Assembly: GCA_965279125.1 (NCBI GenBank)
Contig: CBDIHL010000034.1
Location: 62,001 to 126,000, forward strand
Reading direction: 5' to 3'
Source of the DNA: Dinoroseobacter sp965279125
GTDB lineage: Bacteria > Pseudomonadota > Alphaproteobacteria > Rhodobacterales > Rhodobacteraceae
DNA length: 64,000 nt
The translations under genes were made by a program, and so were the position numbers. The stretch's first letter is position 1. Every line of letters begins with the position of its first letter. Shown here in pieces: positions 9,331 through 17,772 of this stretch. The notes beneath the pieces are model-generated. The model ran no database searches. It was not told the DNA's origin and saw only the letters and a program-made list of their open reading frames with translations.

Positions 9331-10101
9331 TTAACCCCCGCGCCGTGTATAGATCGCCCGGTGCGCAGCACTCATCCGTTCGGTATCCATAACAAGGCAT
9401 ACATCGGTGGTGTTAAAAGCGTGATCGACGAATGCGCCCTCGCCCACACAACCGCCGAGCCGCAGGTAAGCCTTTATCAAGGCAGGCGTCTCGCGCAGAG
9501 CCGCAATGCGGTCAAGTTTGTCTTCAGGCACCAAATCCATTGCCTGCATCACGCGCGACCGCACGCGCAAAACCTCAGGCGCGAGATGGCGGTGATACAA
9601 CAGCGATAACGGCCCCGAGAGCGCATCGATATCCGTCCCATGAAAGCTGGCGACACCAAACAGAACCTCGATCTCATGGGCCTGTACATACTCTGCAAGC
9701 CCTTGCCAAAGTTGCAACATTCCCGTGCCCCCGCGATAATCGCGATGCAGGCAAGAGCGGCCCAATTCCAACAGCTTACGTCCAGAGGTCTGCAATGTAC
9801 TGAGGTCATACTCGGCATCAGAGTAAAAGCTCCCCGCCGCCTGCGCACCCGCTTGGGTCATAAGGCGATAGACCCCGACGACATCTTCAAGCGCCTCAGC
9901 GTCACGACGGGTGTCGATCAAGAGCAAATGCGCGCAATGGGCATCAAATGCGTCGCGTTCCAATCGAGCGTCATGATCAACAAGCGCGCCGGTCCCCCCC
10001 AACTCTTCTATGAAAACGCTGTACCGCAGGCGCTGTGCACTGAGCATGTCGCGCTCGGTCTTAGCGAAGCGGACTTGCAAATACGCGTCCTCAGTCTGCA
10101 T
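9331..10101 (-). CDS. olsB: L-ornithine N(alpha)-acyltransferase
   Basis: 256 residues of the PF13444 GNAT-like family, which includes OlsB and related acyl-ACP transferases. OlsB moves a 3-hydroxyacyl chain from ACP to the alpha-amino group of ornithine, giving lyso-ornithine lipid, a phosphorus-free membrane lipid. Family marks are RLRYSVFIEELGG, ERDAFDAHCAHLLLID, LELGRSCLHRDYRGG and LFGVASFHGTD. The gene is the first of a two-gene operon with olsA. A divergent relative is encoded at 55062-55796. Confidence 0.9.
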   Translation of the reverse strand: MQTEDAYLQVRFAKTERDMLSAQRLRYSVFIEELGGTGALVDHDARLERDAFDAHCAHLLLIDTRRDAEALEDVVGVYRLMTQAGAQAAGSFYSDAEYDLSTLQTSGRKLLELGRSCLHRDYRGGTGMLQLWQGLAEYVQAHEIEVLFGVASFHGTDIDALSGPLSLLYHRHLAPEVLRVRSRVMQAMDLVPEDKLDRIAALRETPALIKAYLRLGGCVGEGAFVDHAFNTTDVCLVMDTERMSAAHRAIYTRRGG

Positions 10102-10297
10102 CCATCACTCCAGCTTTGCATTTGGGTGTGCGGCCTTCGCGACACGTGTGGCTCAGGACGTCCTAATCAAAGCTGTCAAGCGCCGCAATCTGAAAGCCGC
10201 GAGCGAATTTCAGCGCAAAAAACACCCTAAGGTTGTGTGTTTTGCTTTTTCATGTTATGAAGTCGTTAATACTTTCGTGGTTTGGCTTAGGATATGA

Positions 10298-10492
10298 TCA
10301 GTTGGCGTCAAACACCATCTCCAGAGTAATCCGCGTTCCGTCTAGCACTTGCTTGCCGGTCTCCATGAAGTTGACAGTCACACGCCCGTTGATGTTCGAC
10401 TGTACTTGGCCCACGCCCCAATCAGGCTGGTCCGGGTGGCGCACACGCATTCCGGGCGCAAGCACCGCGTTCAGATCTGAAATCTCATCCAT
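10298..10492 (-). CDS. DUF3553 domain protein
   Basis: 64 residues, nearly all of it the DUF3553 domain: PGMRVRHPDQPDWGVGQVQS followed by a beta-rich stretch ending GKQVLDG. The fold resembles the CarD/Tudor-like domain found at the end of UvrD-type helicases, so a protein or nucleic-acid contact is possible, but nothing is known for the stand-alone form. It is divergent from chpT with 28 bp between the starts. About 195 bp toward olsB hold no gene that I can recognise. Confidence 0.8.
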   Translation of the reverse strand: MDEISDLNAVLAPGMRVRHPDQPDWGVGQVQSNINGRVTVNFMETGKQVLDGTRITLEMVFDAN

Positions 10493-10520
10493 TTGTCCCG
10501 TCCCTTATGAAAGCTGATCC

Positions 10521-11120
10521 ATGCCAGATATCCAGCGCAACGAGCTCACCGCCCTTGTGGGGTCGCGCATTTGCCATGACCTGATCAGCCCTTTGGGCGC
10601 GATTGGCAATGGTCTAGAGCTTCTACAAATGTCTGGCCAAGCCCAAAGTCCGGAAATGGCGCTGATCGCCGAAAGCGTCGAAAGCGCAAATGCGCGCATT
10701 CGTTTCTTCCGCATCGCCTATGGTCACGCCGATGAAGCGCAGGTCGTGCGCGGCTCTGAAATGCGCGCTGTATTGAAAGCGATGTTCCATACGGGGCGCG
10801 TCACGGTCGCTTGGCTGCCAGATGATCAACCACGGTCGGAGGCCAAATTGGCGTTCCTGATCTTGCAGTGCCTAGAGGCCGCCCTGCCCTATGGTGGCAC
10901 AATTACTGTCACAGATGGTCATGCCGGGCGCGAGATTTTGGCGAAGGCTGACCGCATGGTCATTGACGAAGCGCTTTGGGCAAAGTTGTCGGATCCCGCG
11001 GACACAACCGCCTTGCGGCCTGCACAAGTGCAGTTTGGACTGTTGGCAGATCAGATCCAAACCTCGCGCCGTCGGTTACAGATCGATCTGCGCGAAGGTG
11101 AAATTCGTGTTTTGATATAA
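10521..11120 (+). CDS. chpT: Histidine phosphotransferase ChpT
   Basis: 199 residues. ChpT carries phosphate from the hybrid kinase CckA to CtrA and CpdR in the alphaproteobacterial cell-cycle relay; in Rhodobacteraceae the relay controls motility, gene transfer agents and quorum-linked traits. The phospho-accepting His19 is in SRICHDLISPLGAIGNGLEL, matching the ChpT helical dimer. The C-terminal half resembles a histidine kinase ATPase domain but lacks the N, G1 and G2 boxes, as in known ChpT. CckA and CtrA are not in this window. Confidence 0.92.
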   Translation: MPDIQRNELTALVGSRICHDLISPLGAIGNGLELLQMSGQAQSPEMALIAESVESANARIRFFRIAYGHADEAQVVRGSEMRAVLKAMFHTGRVTVAWLPDDQPRSEAKLAFLILQCLEAALPYGGTITVTDGHAGREILAKADRMVIDEALWAKLSDPADTTALRPAQVQFGLLADQIQTSRRRLQIDLREGEIRVLI

Positions 11121-11134
11121 CGGCCTGTGGGACG

Positions 11135-12391
11135 TCATGGACGTAGCGTCCCGTCCCCTCTGACGCAGTATTTGTAGCTGGTCAATTGCACGGCGCCCAC
11201 GGGTCCACGCGCATGCAGCTTACCCGTCGCGATGCCGATCTCGGCCCCCATCCCGAACTCGCCACCATCGGCAAATTGGGTGGAGGCGTTATGCATCAAG
11301 ATCGCACTGTCGAGCTCGTTGAAGAACCGGGCCGCTGCATGAGCGTCTTCGGTCAAGATCGCCTCGGTATGGCTGGAGCCATAGCGCCGGATATGCGCCA
11401 TCGCCGCCTCCTGATCTTCAACAACCCGCGCGGCAATAATCATGTCGAGATATTCGGTTCCCCAATCCTCGGGCGTGGCCGCAACCGTTCCGTTCACCCC
11501 CTCGGCCCGCACCTCGACACCTGCCTCTTTCAGATCATCCACGATCTGCTGACCCAACGTCTCAGCAATATCACGGTGGATCAGCAAGCATTCGGCAGCC
11601 CCGCAAATCCCCGTGCGCCGCGTCTTTGCATTCAGCACGACCGCACGCGCTTTCTCGGCATCCGCGTCCTTGTCAACATAGATGTGACAAATGCCTTCCA
11701 GATGGGCAAAAACCGGCACCCGCGCATCGGCTTGGACCCGGCCCACAAGGCCCTTGCCCCCCCGTGGCACGATCACGTCAATCGTATCAGTCATGGTTAA
11801 CATCTCCCCAACAGCTGCGCGGTCGCGGGTTGGCACCAGTTGGATCGCGGCCTCGGGCAGACCGGCCGCCTGAAGGCCTTTCAGCAACCCCGCATGGATC
11901 GCGGTGGCGGAATGGAAGCTTTCGGATCCGCCGCGCAGGATCACGCAATTGCCAGCCTTTAAGCACAAGGCACCCGCATCGGCGGTCACATTGGGACGCG
12001 ATTCGTAGATCACCCCGATGACGCCAAGCGGCGTGCGCACCCGGTCGATATGCAAGCCGGAGGGCATATCCCAGCCGTCAATCACCGCACCAACGGGATC
12101 ATCCTGCGCCGCAATCGCGCGCAATCCATCGGTGATGCCTTGAATGCGCGCCTCGTCCAGCTCAAGCCGGTCCATCATCGCAGCACTCAGGCCCTTGTCG
12201 CGGCCATAGGCCATATCCAGAGCATTCGCCGCAAGGATCGCGGCACGGTCGGTCCAGATCGCATCTGCAGCCGCGGTCAGCGCCAGCGCTTTGGCCTCAG
12301 CGCTTGCAAACGCCATCTGTGCTGCGGCGGCTTTTGCATTCGCCCCGATCTCGGCCATTACGGCGGGAATGTCGGTCTCGTGGTCTTTCAT
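11135..12391 (-). CDS. proA: Gamma-glutamyl phosphate reductase
   Basis: 418 residues. Reduces glutamyl-5-phosphate to glutamate-5-semialdehyde, the second step of proline synthesis. It has the aldehyde dehydrogenase-like fold with IYESRPNVTADAGALCLKAG, the catalytic cysteine in RTGICGAAECLL, and the C-terminal GPVGAVQLTSYKY. It lies 15 bp downstream of proB on the same strand, the usual operon order. Confidence 0.97.
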   Translation of the reverse strand: MKDHETDIPAVMAEIGANAKAAAAQMAFASAEAKALALTAAADAIWTDRAAILAANALDMAYGRDKGLSAAMMDRLELDEARIQGITDGLRAIAAQDDPVGAVIDGWDMPSGLHIDRVRTPLGVIGVIYESRPNVTADAGALCLKAGNCVILRGGSESFHSATAIHAGLLKGLQAAGLPEAAIQLVPTRDRAAVGEMLTMTDTIDVIVPRGGKGLVGRVQADARVPVFAHLEGICHIYVDKDADAEKARAVVLNAKTRRTGICGAAECLLIHRDIAETLGQQIVDDLKEAGVEVRAEGVNGTVAATPEDWGTEYLDMIIAARVVEDQEAAMAHIRRYGSSHTEAILTEDAHAAARFFNELDSAILMHNASTQFADGGEFGMGAEIGIATGKLHARGPVGAVQLTSYKYCVRGDGTLRP

Positions 12392-12406
12392 GGGTAATCC
12401 CCTCGC

Positions 12407-13540
12407 CTAGCTCAGCACCATATCATCGCGGTGGATCAGCACCGCGCGGCCTTCATAGCCTAAAATCTCTGCAATATCATCGCTGTGATGGCCCGCAATC
12501 GCGCGCGCCTCGTCGCCCGTATAGCGGGTCAGACCCAGCCCGAGGGCGGCATCCGGCCCAATAAGCGCCACCGGATCACCACGCCCAAAACGGCCACTGA
12601 CCGACACGATCCCGGCAGGCAGCAAGGATTTGCCCCGTTCCAACGCGCGCACTGCACCGGCATCGATGGTGATCTCGCCGCGCGGTTTCATCGCGCCGAT
12701 CCACTGTTTGCGGGCGGCTTGGGGGTCGTGTTTCGGGGTGAACCACGTCGCGGGTGCGCCGTTGATCATCGCCTGCACGGGCCGCATCCCGCGCCCTTCG
12801 GCGATTGCCAGCGCACATCCGGCAGCGGTCGCCGTGCGCGCGGCCAGCACTTTGGTGCGCATCCCGCCTTTCGACAGGCCAGACCCGGCATCGCCAGCCA
12901 TCGCCTCGATCTCGGGCGTGATCGTATCGATCAGATCGTAGCGGCGGGCCGTGGGATCGAGCTTGGGATTGGCGCTGTAGAACCCGTCGACATCCGACAA
13001 CAGCACGCATGTATCGGCCCCGGTCAGCGCCGCAACCTGGGCCGCGAGCCGGTCATTGTCACCATACCGGATCTCATCCGTGGCCACGGTGTCGTTTTCA
13101 TTCACAATCGGAACAACGCCGAAGGACAACAAGGCGGCAAGCGTTGCGCGCACATTCAAGTAGCGGCGGCGGTCTTCGGTGTCTTCAAGCGTGACCAGCA
13201 CTTGCGCGGCCTTGACCCCGTGCGGCGCAAGCCCCTCTTGATAAGCTTGTGCGAGACGGATCTGGCCGACAGCGGCGGCGGCTTGCGATTGCTCAAGCGG
13301 TAAGGCCGTGCGCGGCAACCCCAGAAGTCCGCGCCCAAGCGCGATAGATCCCGACGACACAAGGATAACATCCGTGCCGCGCGCCCGGGCCTCCGCCACA
13401 TCCTCGGCCAACCCTTTGAGCCAATTTTCCCGCAAAGCGCCTGTCTCAGCATCAACCAGCAAGGCCGAGCCGATCTTGATCACTGTGCGCTTGGATGCCT
13501 CAAGAGCGGGCCGTAACGCATTGGGCGCAAACGTATCCAT
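12407..13540 (-). CDS. proB: Glutamate 5-kinase
   Basis: 377 residues from ATG 13540 (MDTFAPNALRP). First step of proline synthesis, normally feedback-inhibited by proline. The amino acid kinase domain opens with RTVIKIGSALLV, followed by VILVSSGSIALGRGLL and VNENDTVATDEIRYGDND. A PUA domain forms the C-terminal third (GRGDPVALIGPDA to the end). The frame stays open to 13729, but that stretch overlaps obg. One base separates the obg stop from this start, so the two are translationally linked. Confidence 0.97.
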   Translation of the reverse strand: MDTFAPNALRPALEASKRTVIKIGSALLVDAETGALRENWLKGLAEDVAEARARGTDVILVSSGSIALGRGLLGLPRTALPLEQSQAAAAVGQIRLAQAYQEGLAPHGVKAAQVLVTLEDTEDRRRYLNVRATLAALLSFGVVPIVNENDTVATDEIRYGDNDRLAAQVAALTGADTCVLLSDVDGFYSANPKLDPTARRYDLIDTITPEIEAMAGDAGSGLSKGGMRTKVLAARTATAAGCALAIAEGRGMRPVQAMINGAPATWFTPKHDPQAARKQWIGAMKPRGEITIDAGAVRALERGKSLLPAGIVSVSGRFGRGDPVALIGPDAALGLGLTRYTGDEARAIAGHHSDDIAEILGYEGRAVLIHRDDMVLS

Positions 13541-13541
13541 G

Positions 13542-14579
13542 TTAGGGTGTCCAGCTTTCAACCGCCTGCTCTGAAGCAGCTTCAGCTTGGCGCGCGCCCA
13601 ATATCCGGCGACGCACCATGCGCAACACCTCATCAACACCTTCGCGGCTGACACCGGACATGGCAAAAACCGGACCACCGGAGGCCGCCTCCAGCTCAGC
13701 CAAACGCGCAGCCCGCTCTTCATCATCAAGCGCGTCGATCTTGTTGAGCGCCGTCACCCGCGGCTTATCGGCCAGATCATCGCCATAGGCTTCCAGTTCG
13801 TGAATGATCGTTGCGTAATCCCCCGCCACATCCTCGGAAGTGCCATCGACGAGATGCAACAGGACCGCACACCGCTCCACATGGCCCAGAAAGCGGTCGC
13901 CGAGCCCGTGCCCCTCATGCGCGCCCGCGATCAGGCCCGGGATATCGGCGATGACAAATTCCGCTCCATCGATGCCCACCACGCCCAAATTCGGGTGCAA
14001 AGTGGTAAAGGGATAATCCGCAATCTTCGGGCGCGCATTGGAGGTCGCCGCAAGAAAGGTCGATTTTCCGGCATTGGGGAGGCCCAGAAGCCCAGCGTCC
14101 GCAATCAGTTTCAGGCGCAGCCAGATCGTACGCTCCACCCCCGGTTGTCCGGGATTGGCCCGGCGCGGGGCTTGGTTGGTGGCGGATTTGAAGTGCAGGT
14201 TGCCAAAGCCACCATTGCCGCCCTTGGCGATGCGCACGCGTTGGCCAAGTTCGGTCATATCCGCGATGACCGTCTCTTCATCCTCGTCCAGCACCTCCGT
14301 CCCGACGGGCACTTTCAGCACGATATCATCGCCGTCTTTGCCCGTGCGCTGGCGTCCCATGCCGCCTTGGCCGCTTTTGGCAAAGAAGTGCTGCTGGTAG
14401 CGAAAGTCGATCAGTGTGTTCAGACCATCGACGGCCTCAACCCAAACCGACCCGCCGCCGCCGCCATCGCCGCCATCGGGGCCACCATATTCAATATACT
14501 TTTCCCGCCGGAAGCTGACCGCGCCACCGCCGCCCGCACCAGAGCGGATATAGACTTTGCAGAGATCCAGAAACTTCAT
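13542..14579 (-). CDS. obg: GTPase Obg/CgtA
   Basis: 345 residues from ATG 14579 (MKFLDLCKVYIRSG). Essential ribosome-associated GTPase involved in 50S assembly and stress signalling. The N-terminal Obg domain has its glycine-rich loops (GGPDGGDGGGGGSV, KSGQGGMGRQRTGKDG). The G domain starts near residue 160 with GLPNAGKSTFLA (P loop), ADIPGLIAGA and NKID. It follows the GNAT gene by 45 bp and precedes proB by one base; with rplU and rpmA upstream this is the classic L21-L27-Obg neighbourhood. Confidence 0.97.
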   Translation of the reverse strand: MKFLDLCKVYIRSGAGGGGAVSFRREKYIEYGGPDGGDGGGGGSVWVEAVDGLNTLIDFRYQQHFFAKSGQGGMGRQRTGKDGDDIVLKVPVGTEVLDEDEETVIADMTELGQRVRIAKGGNGGFGNLHFKSATNQAPRRANPGQPGVERTIWLRLKLIADAGLLGLPNAGKSTFLAATSNARPKIADYPFTTLHPNLGVVGIDGAEFVIADIPGLIAGAHEGHGLGDRFLGHVERCAVLLHLVDGTSEDVAGDYATIIHELEAYGDDLADKPRVTALNKIDALDDEERAARLAELEAASGGPVFAMSGVSREGVDEVLRMVRRRILGARQAEAASEQAVESWTP

Positions 14580-14624
14580 GACAGGGTGTCCCAGTATTCG
14601 TTTATTGTAATTCAAAGCAGGTGC

Positions 14625-15185
14625 TTATCGATACTTCTTAAGGTAAGTCCAGGTGGGCACCTTTGCGACACGCGCCACAGAGAAGGCCTCTGCATCACCA
14701 AGATACTCAAAGCCCGCATTGGTCAGCACCCGTGCGGAATTCGGATTGTCCTGAAAGACTGACCCGAACATCGTTGCGTTATCCAGCGGGTTTGCCTCGA
14801 CCAACGCGCTGACCGCCTCGCTGGCAAAACCGGTGTTCCAGAATGCGGGGGCAACCCAATAGGCGATCTCGGACTGATTGCGATCCATGCGATCAAGCGA
14901 AATCACCCCCAGCAATTCCGACCCACCATGCCCTGTCGCATCCAAAACCCAAGACACCTCGGTGCTGCCGGCGGCTGTGACCGCCTCGATAAACGCTTCG
15001 GACGAGCCTGGTGGCAAGGGATGCGGGATCGAACGGGTCATCTCGGCCACACGCCGATCCCCTGCATAAAACGCCATCAACCCCGCATCCGAGCTGCGCA
15101 CCGGGCGCAGCACAAATCGTGCGCACTCAATGATCTTCGCGGCATTGGCCTCAAGCTGGGCGGCTGCATGGGTATCCAGCGTCAT
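14625..15185 (-). CDS. GNAT family N-acetyltransferase
   Basis: 186 residues from ATG 15185, with GGAG about nine bases upstream. RimJ/RimL-like: the N-terminus reads RFVLRPVRSSDAGLM and the acetyl-CoA loop region is WNTGFASEAVSALVEA, with NPNSARVLTNAGFEYLGD near the end, typical of the Acetyltransf_3 group. RimJ/RimL acetylate ribosomal protein N-termini, and the position between rpmA and obg fits such a target, but the substrate cannot be told from sequence. A terminator-like hairpin separates it from rpmA. Confidence 0.88.
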   Translation of the reverse strand: MTLDTHAAAQLEANAAKIIECARFVLRPVRSSDAGLMAFYAGDRRVAEMTRSIPHPLPPGSSEAFIEAVTAAGSTEVSWVLDATGHGGSELLGVISLDRMDRNQSEIAYWVAPAFWNTGFASEAVSALVEANPLDNATMFGSVFQDNPNSARVLTNAGFEYLGDAEAFSVARVAKVPTWTYLKKYR

Positions 15186-15261
15186 GATGATGTCTCCTGC
15201 GCTTGTAACATGGGGGTTGTACCTCCGGCCCACAAGCTTGCCCCGCCAGTGCGAGGCGGCT

Positions 15262-15299
15262 GAAACGAAAGAAGGGACCGGATTGCGCCGGTCCCTTCT
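15262..15299 (-). terminator. Rho-independent terminator after rpmA
   Basis: AGAAGGGACCGG (15270-15281) pairs perfectly with CCGGTCCCTTCT (15288-15299) over a six-base loop. On the minus strand the stem is followed by TTTCGTTTC. It lies 32 bp past the rpmA stop and 77 bp before the GNAT start, so it should end or thin the rplU-rpmA transcript. Confidence 0.75.
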
Positions 15300-15330
15300 C
15301 AAAGGCGATATGCTCTGAGCGCGGAACGGG

Positions 15331-15600
15331 CTATTCAGCCGCTTTCGCTGCCGGGAGCACGGAAATAAAGGTGCGGCCTTTGAAGCCTTTGCGGAAGGTG
15401 ACGTGACCTTCGGCTGTTGCGAAGAGCGTGTGATCTTTGCCCTCGCCCACATTCTCACCGGGCCACCACTTGTTGCCGCGCTGACGCACGATGATGTTGC
15501 CGGGGATAGCGTGCTCGCCACCATAGAGTTTTACACCCAAGCGACGTCCAGCGGAGTCGCGACCGTTGCGGGAGGAACCGCCAGCTTTTTTATGTGCCAT
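15331..15600 (-). CDS. rpmA: 50S ribosomal protein L27
   Basis: 89 residues, full length. The N-terminus MAHKKAGGSSRNGRDSAG reaches into the peptidyl transferase centre, and the body has GNIIVRQRG and GPGENVG-type segments (here WWPGENVGEGKDHTLFA). The start lies 14 bp after the restored stop of rplU, so both form one operon ending at the hairpin near 15280. Confidence 0.97.
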   Translation of the reverse strand: MAHKKAGGSSRNGRDSAGRRLGVKLYGGEHAIPGNIIVRQRGNKWWPGENVGEGKDHTLFATAEGHVTFRKGFKGRTFISVLPAAKAAE

Positions 15601-15614
15601 CTCGTGTTGCTCCT

Positions 15615-16306
15615 TTAACCTTTGGCCAGCTCGGCAGCTTGCGCCACCCAGCCTTCACGCTCGATACGGCCCTTGAACGACAGTTTCTCGTCGAACTCGG
15701 CAATATCGGCTTCACCCCATGCTGCGATCTGCGCGAAGGTTGTGACCCCGTTCGCCAGCAGCTTCTTCTCAAGTGCAGGACCGACGCCCGACAGCTTTTT
15801 CAGGTCATCGCCGCCCTCAGCCGCTTTGGCGGGGGCTGCTTTGGCCTTCTCAGCCGCAGGGGCCGCAGCTTTTGGCGCGGCCTTCTTGGCGGTCTCGGCT
15901 TTCTTCGGGCAGCGGCCTTCTTAGGCGCTGCTTCAACAGCCGCAGGGGCCGTCGTGCCACCAAGGGCAGCTTTCACACCGGAGGCACCTGCGCCCGCGGC
16001 GAGGATCTCGGTGATCTTGACCATGGTCAGCTTTTGACGATGACCCTTGGTGCGCTTGGACGAGTGCTTCCGGCGACGGCGCACATAGTTGATCGTCTTT
16101 ACGCCCTTGATCTGGTCAAGAACCTCGGCCTGCACGCCCGCATCGGCGACCAGAGGCGCGCCAACAACCGGGGCGTCGCCACCAAGCATCAGAATATCGT
16201 TGAATTGGACCGTCTCGCCAGCATCAGCTGCCAGCTTCTCGACTTGCAATACGTCGCCGGAGCGAACTTTGTACTGCTTGCCGCCGGTCTTGAGGACCGC
16301 GAACAT
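15615..16306 (-). CDS. rplU: 50S ribosomal protein L21, frameshifted in its C-terminal extension
   Basis: The L21 core runs from ATG 16306 (MFAVLKTGGKQYKV) through YVRRRRKHSSKRTKGHRQKL to about residue 130 and is intact. The frame read from that start then enters a run of Arg/Pro codons and stops at 15800. One base over, from 15908 to the stop at 15615, the frame encodes a good C-terminal extension: an Ala/Lys-rich linker, a helix-hairpin-helix-like LKKLSGVGPALEKKL, and FKGRIEREGWVAQAAELAKG at the end. This extension is what Rhodobacteraceae L21 proteins carry. One base missing in the CCC run at 15907-15909 explains it, giving about 230 residues when restored. An error in the sequence is likely, since L21 is essential; the core would survive either way. 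Confidence 0.9.
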
Positions 16307-16445
16307 AGGCGTCTTCCTTATTAATCCGCGCCCTACGGCCCCCTTAACGGGTGTTGCGCCAATCGGCACCTCGGGCAGCGCGCCCTCGGATCAGGGCGTC
16401 ATGACAAAAAAGCCGCGTGTCCGTAAAGATCGCGCGGTGGCCGCT

Positions 16446-16476
16446 ATATGCAGAGGATGCGCTGGACCCTGTCAAG
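16446..16476 (-). promoter_or_regulatory. Candidate rplU promoter
   Basis: On the minus strand a perfect TTGACA lies at 16476-16471, and 17 bases further a TGCATA at 16453-16448 could serve as a weak -10. It would give an rplU leader of roughly 130 bases. The -10 match is poor, so only the -35 is convincing. Confidence 0.4.
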
Positions 16477-16497
16477 CAAACCCGCGCCCGCTTTTCA

Positions 16498-17321
16498 CTA
16501 GGCATCTTCGGCAGTCATAAAGCGCGCCGCCGCCAAGCCAAGTTCATAGGATGTGCGGTTAAACAGGACGTCAAACGCTTCGAACACAGCGCGCGGTTAA
16601 ACGCCCCGCCCGCACCGGTGTCCGAGATGTCGATATAAGCCTCAAGTTCAGCATCGCTTAACGCCGAATAGGCCAGCCCCAGATAGCTGAGAAGCCATTC
16701 TTCGCTGCTGACACGCAACTCTGCTTCTTGCTCCCACACTTCGGCGAGCATCTGAGTTTCAGTGATATCGCCTTCGAAAGCGCCACCATCTACCAAGCCG
16801 CGATAGAATGCCAAGTTGGAGTTCAAACCGCCCACCACATTCGACTCGATCAGATCATTCACTTCGATAAAGCGACGCAGCATATCGATGCGCGGATCGT
16901 TTTCGGCCAATTTCTCGGCCAACACTTCGGACGCAATCGCATCCACATCATCGTCGAGCATCGCTTCACGCGCACTGATCTCCGCCGCGACGATCTTCTG
17001 GCCAAGTTCAGACGCAAAGAAGTCAATCGCTGGGTCTATCGTGTCCTCGACAAGACTGCCCTCAAGCGCGCCGCGCATGTCCGCTATCGAGCGATCGAGC
17101 GCGTGAATGCGATCTGCCTCGCCCATCCAAGCGCGCCCACCTTGGCCTGGAAACAAGTCTGCTTCCAACCCTTCGGCATAGGACAGCCCTTCTGCACGCA
17201 TGACTCCCAATACGTCCGTCAGCCGTGTTGCTTCGATCAAGCGATCGACCCGCGCGGCATCCGCAAAGGCTTGGAAAGGCAAGGCAATGGCCAAGGTGGC
17301 TGCTAGGATAACTGCTCGCAT
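16498..17321 (-). CDS. DUF2059 secreted protein, frameshifted near its end
   Basis: A signal peptide (MRAVILAATLAIALPFQAFA) is followed by an all-helical acidic protein of the DUF2059 type, with FFASELGQKIVAAEISARE and SDAELEAYIDISDTGAGGAFN. Its function is unknown; such proteins are periplasmic. The frame from 17321 ends at 16515 with a basic, unlike tail after NRAL. One base over, from about 16587 to a TAG at 16498, it reads VFEAFDVLFNRTSYELGL and then AAARFMTAEDA, which suits the family ending. A single missing base near 16587 (GG read as G) restores 274 residues. Confidence 0.75.
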
Positions 17322-17491
17322 GGGATCGGCTCCGGGAGGTCTGATTTCGGCGACGCATTAAAACATGCATGGACTTGATAAAGGGGTAATGCGTAGCGCG
17401 CCGCTTTCCAAGGGCGGGCGCAGTAAATTCCCCTCAAGAGCTATTGATCCCCTCGCCCCTACCCGCTAGAGACCGCGCACCACACCGATGC

Positions 17492-17581
17492 GGAGAGGTG
17501 CCGGAGTGGTCGAACGGGGCGGTCTCGAAAACCGTTGAGCCTTCACGGGTTCCCAGGGTTCGAATCCCTGTCTCTCCGCCA
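17492..17581 (+). tRNA. tRNA-Ser(CGA)
   Basis: A 90-base class II tRNA with encoded CCA. The acceptor GGAGAGG pairs with TCTCTCC. The anticodon loop CTCGAAA sits between GCGGT and ACCGT, giving anticodon CGA. The long variable arm (TGAGCCTTCACGGGTTCCC) is typical of serine tRNAs. It lies between the DUF2059 gene and the large penicillin-binding protein gene. Confidence 0.96.
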
Positions 17582-17726
17582 CCGAGGTCTTCCTCGCAGT
17601 AAATCCTGCCGCTCTGGACGCCCAAGACAAGATGTGCCGTGTCGCAGTTTTGCGCACCCGCCAGCCCCACTCTCCCCCAATCCGAAACAGTATGTTTCTG
17701 GCAGAACTGTGGCCGCATCATGCCAT

Positions 17727-17741
17727 TTATGTCATGGTTAA
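17727..17741 (-). promoter_or_regulatory. CtrA-like site upstream of the penicillin-binding protein gene
   Basis: Read on the minus strand: TTAACCAT followed by GAC and ATAA, i.e. TTAA-N7-ATAA, one mismatch from the CtrA full site and with the preferred CCAT extension. It lies 32 bp before the ATG at 17773. Cell-cycle control of a septal or elongation PBP by CtrA is plausible, but this is a motif match only. Confidence 0.3.
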
Positions 17742-17772
17742 TAGGGGTCTATAGTGGGATACGAGTACAGTC

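Noticed and set aside
15900..15917. Programmed ribosomal frameshift in rplU
   Set aside because: No X-XXY-YYZ heptamer, no shift-prone stop codon and no obvious downstream stem; a single-base indel is simpler.
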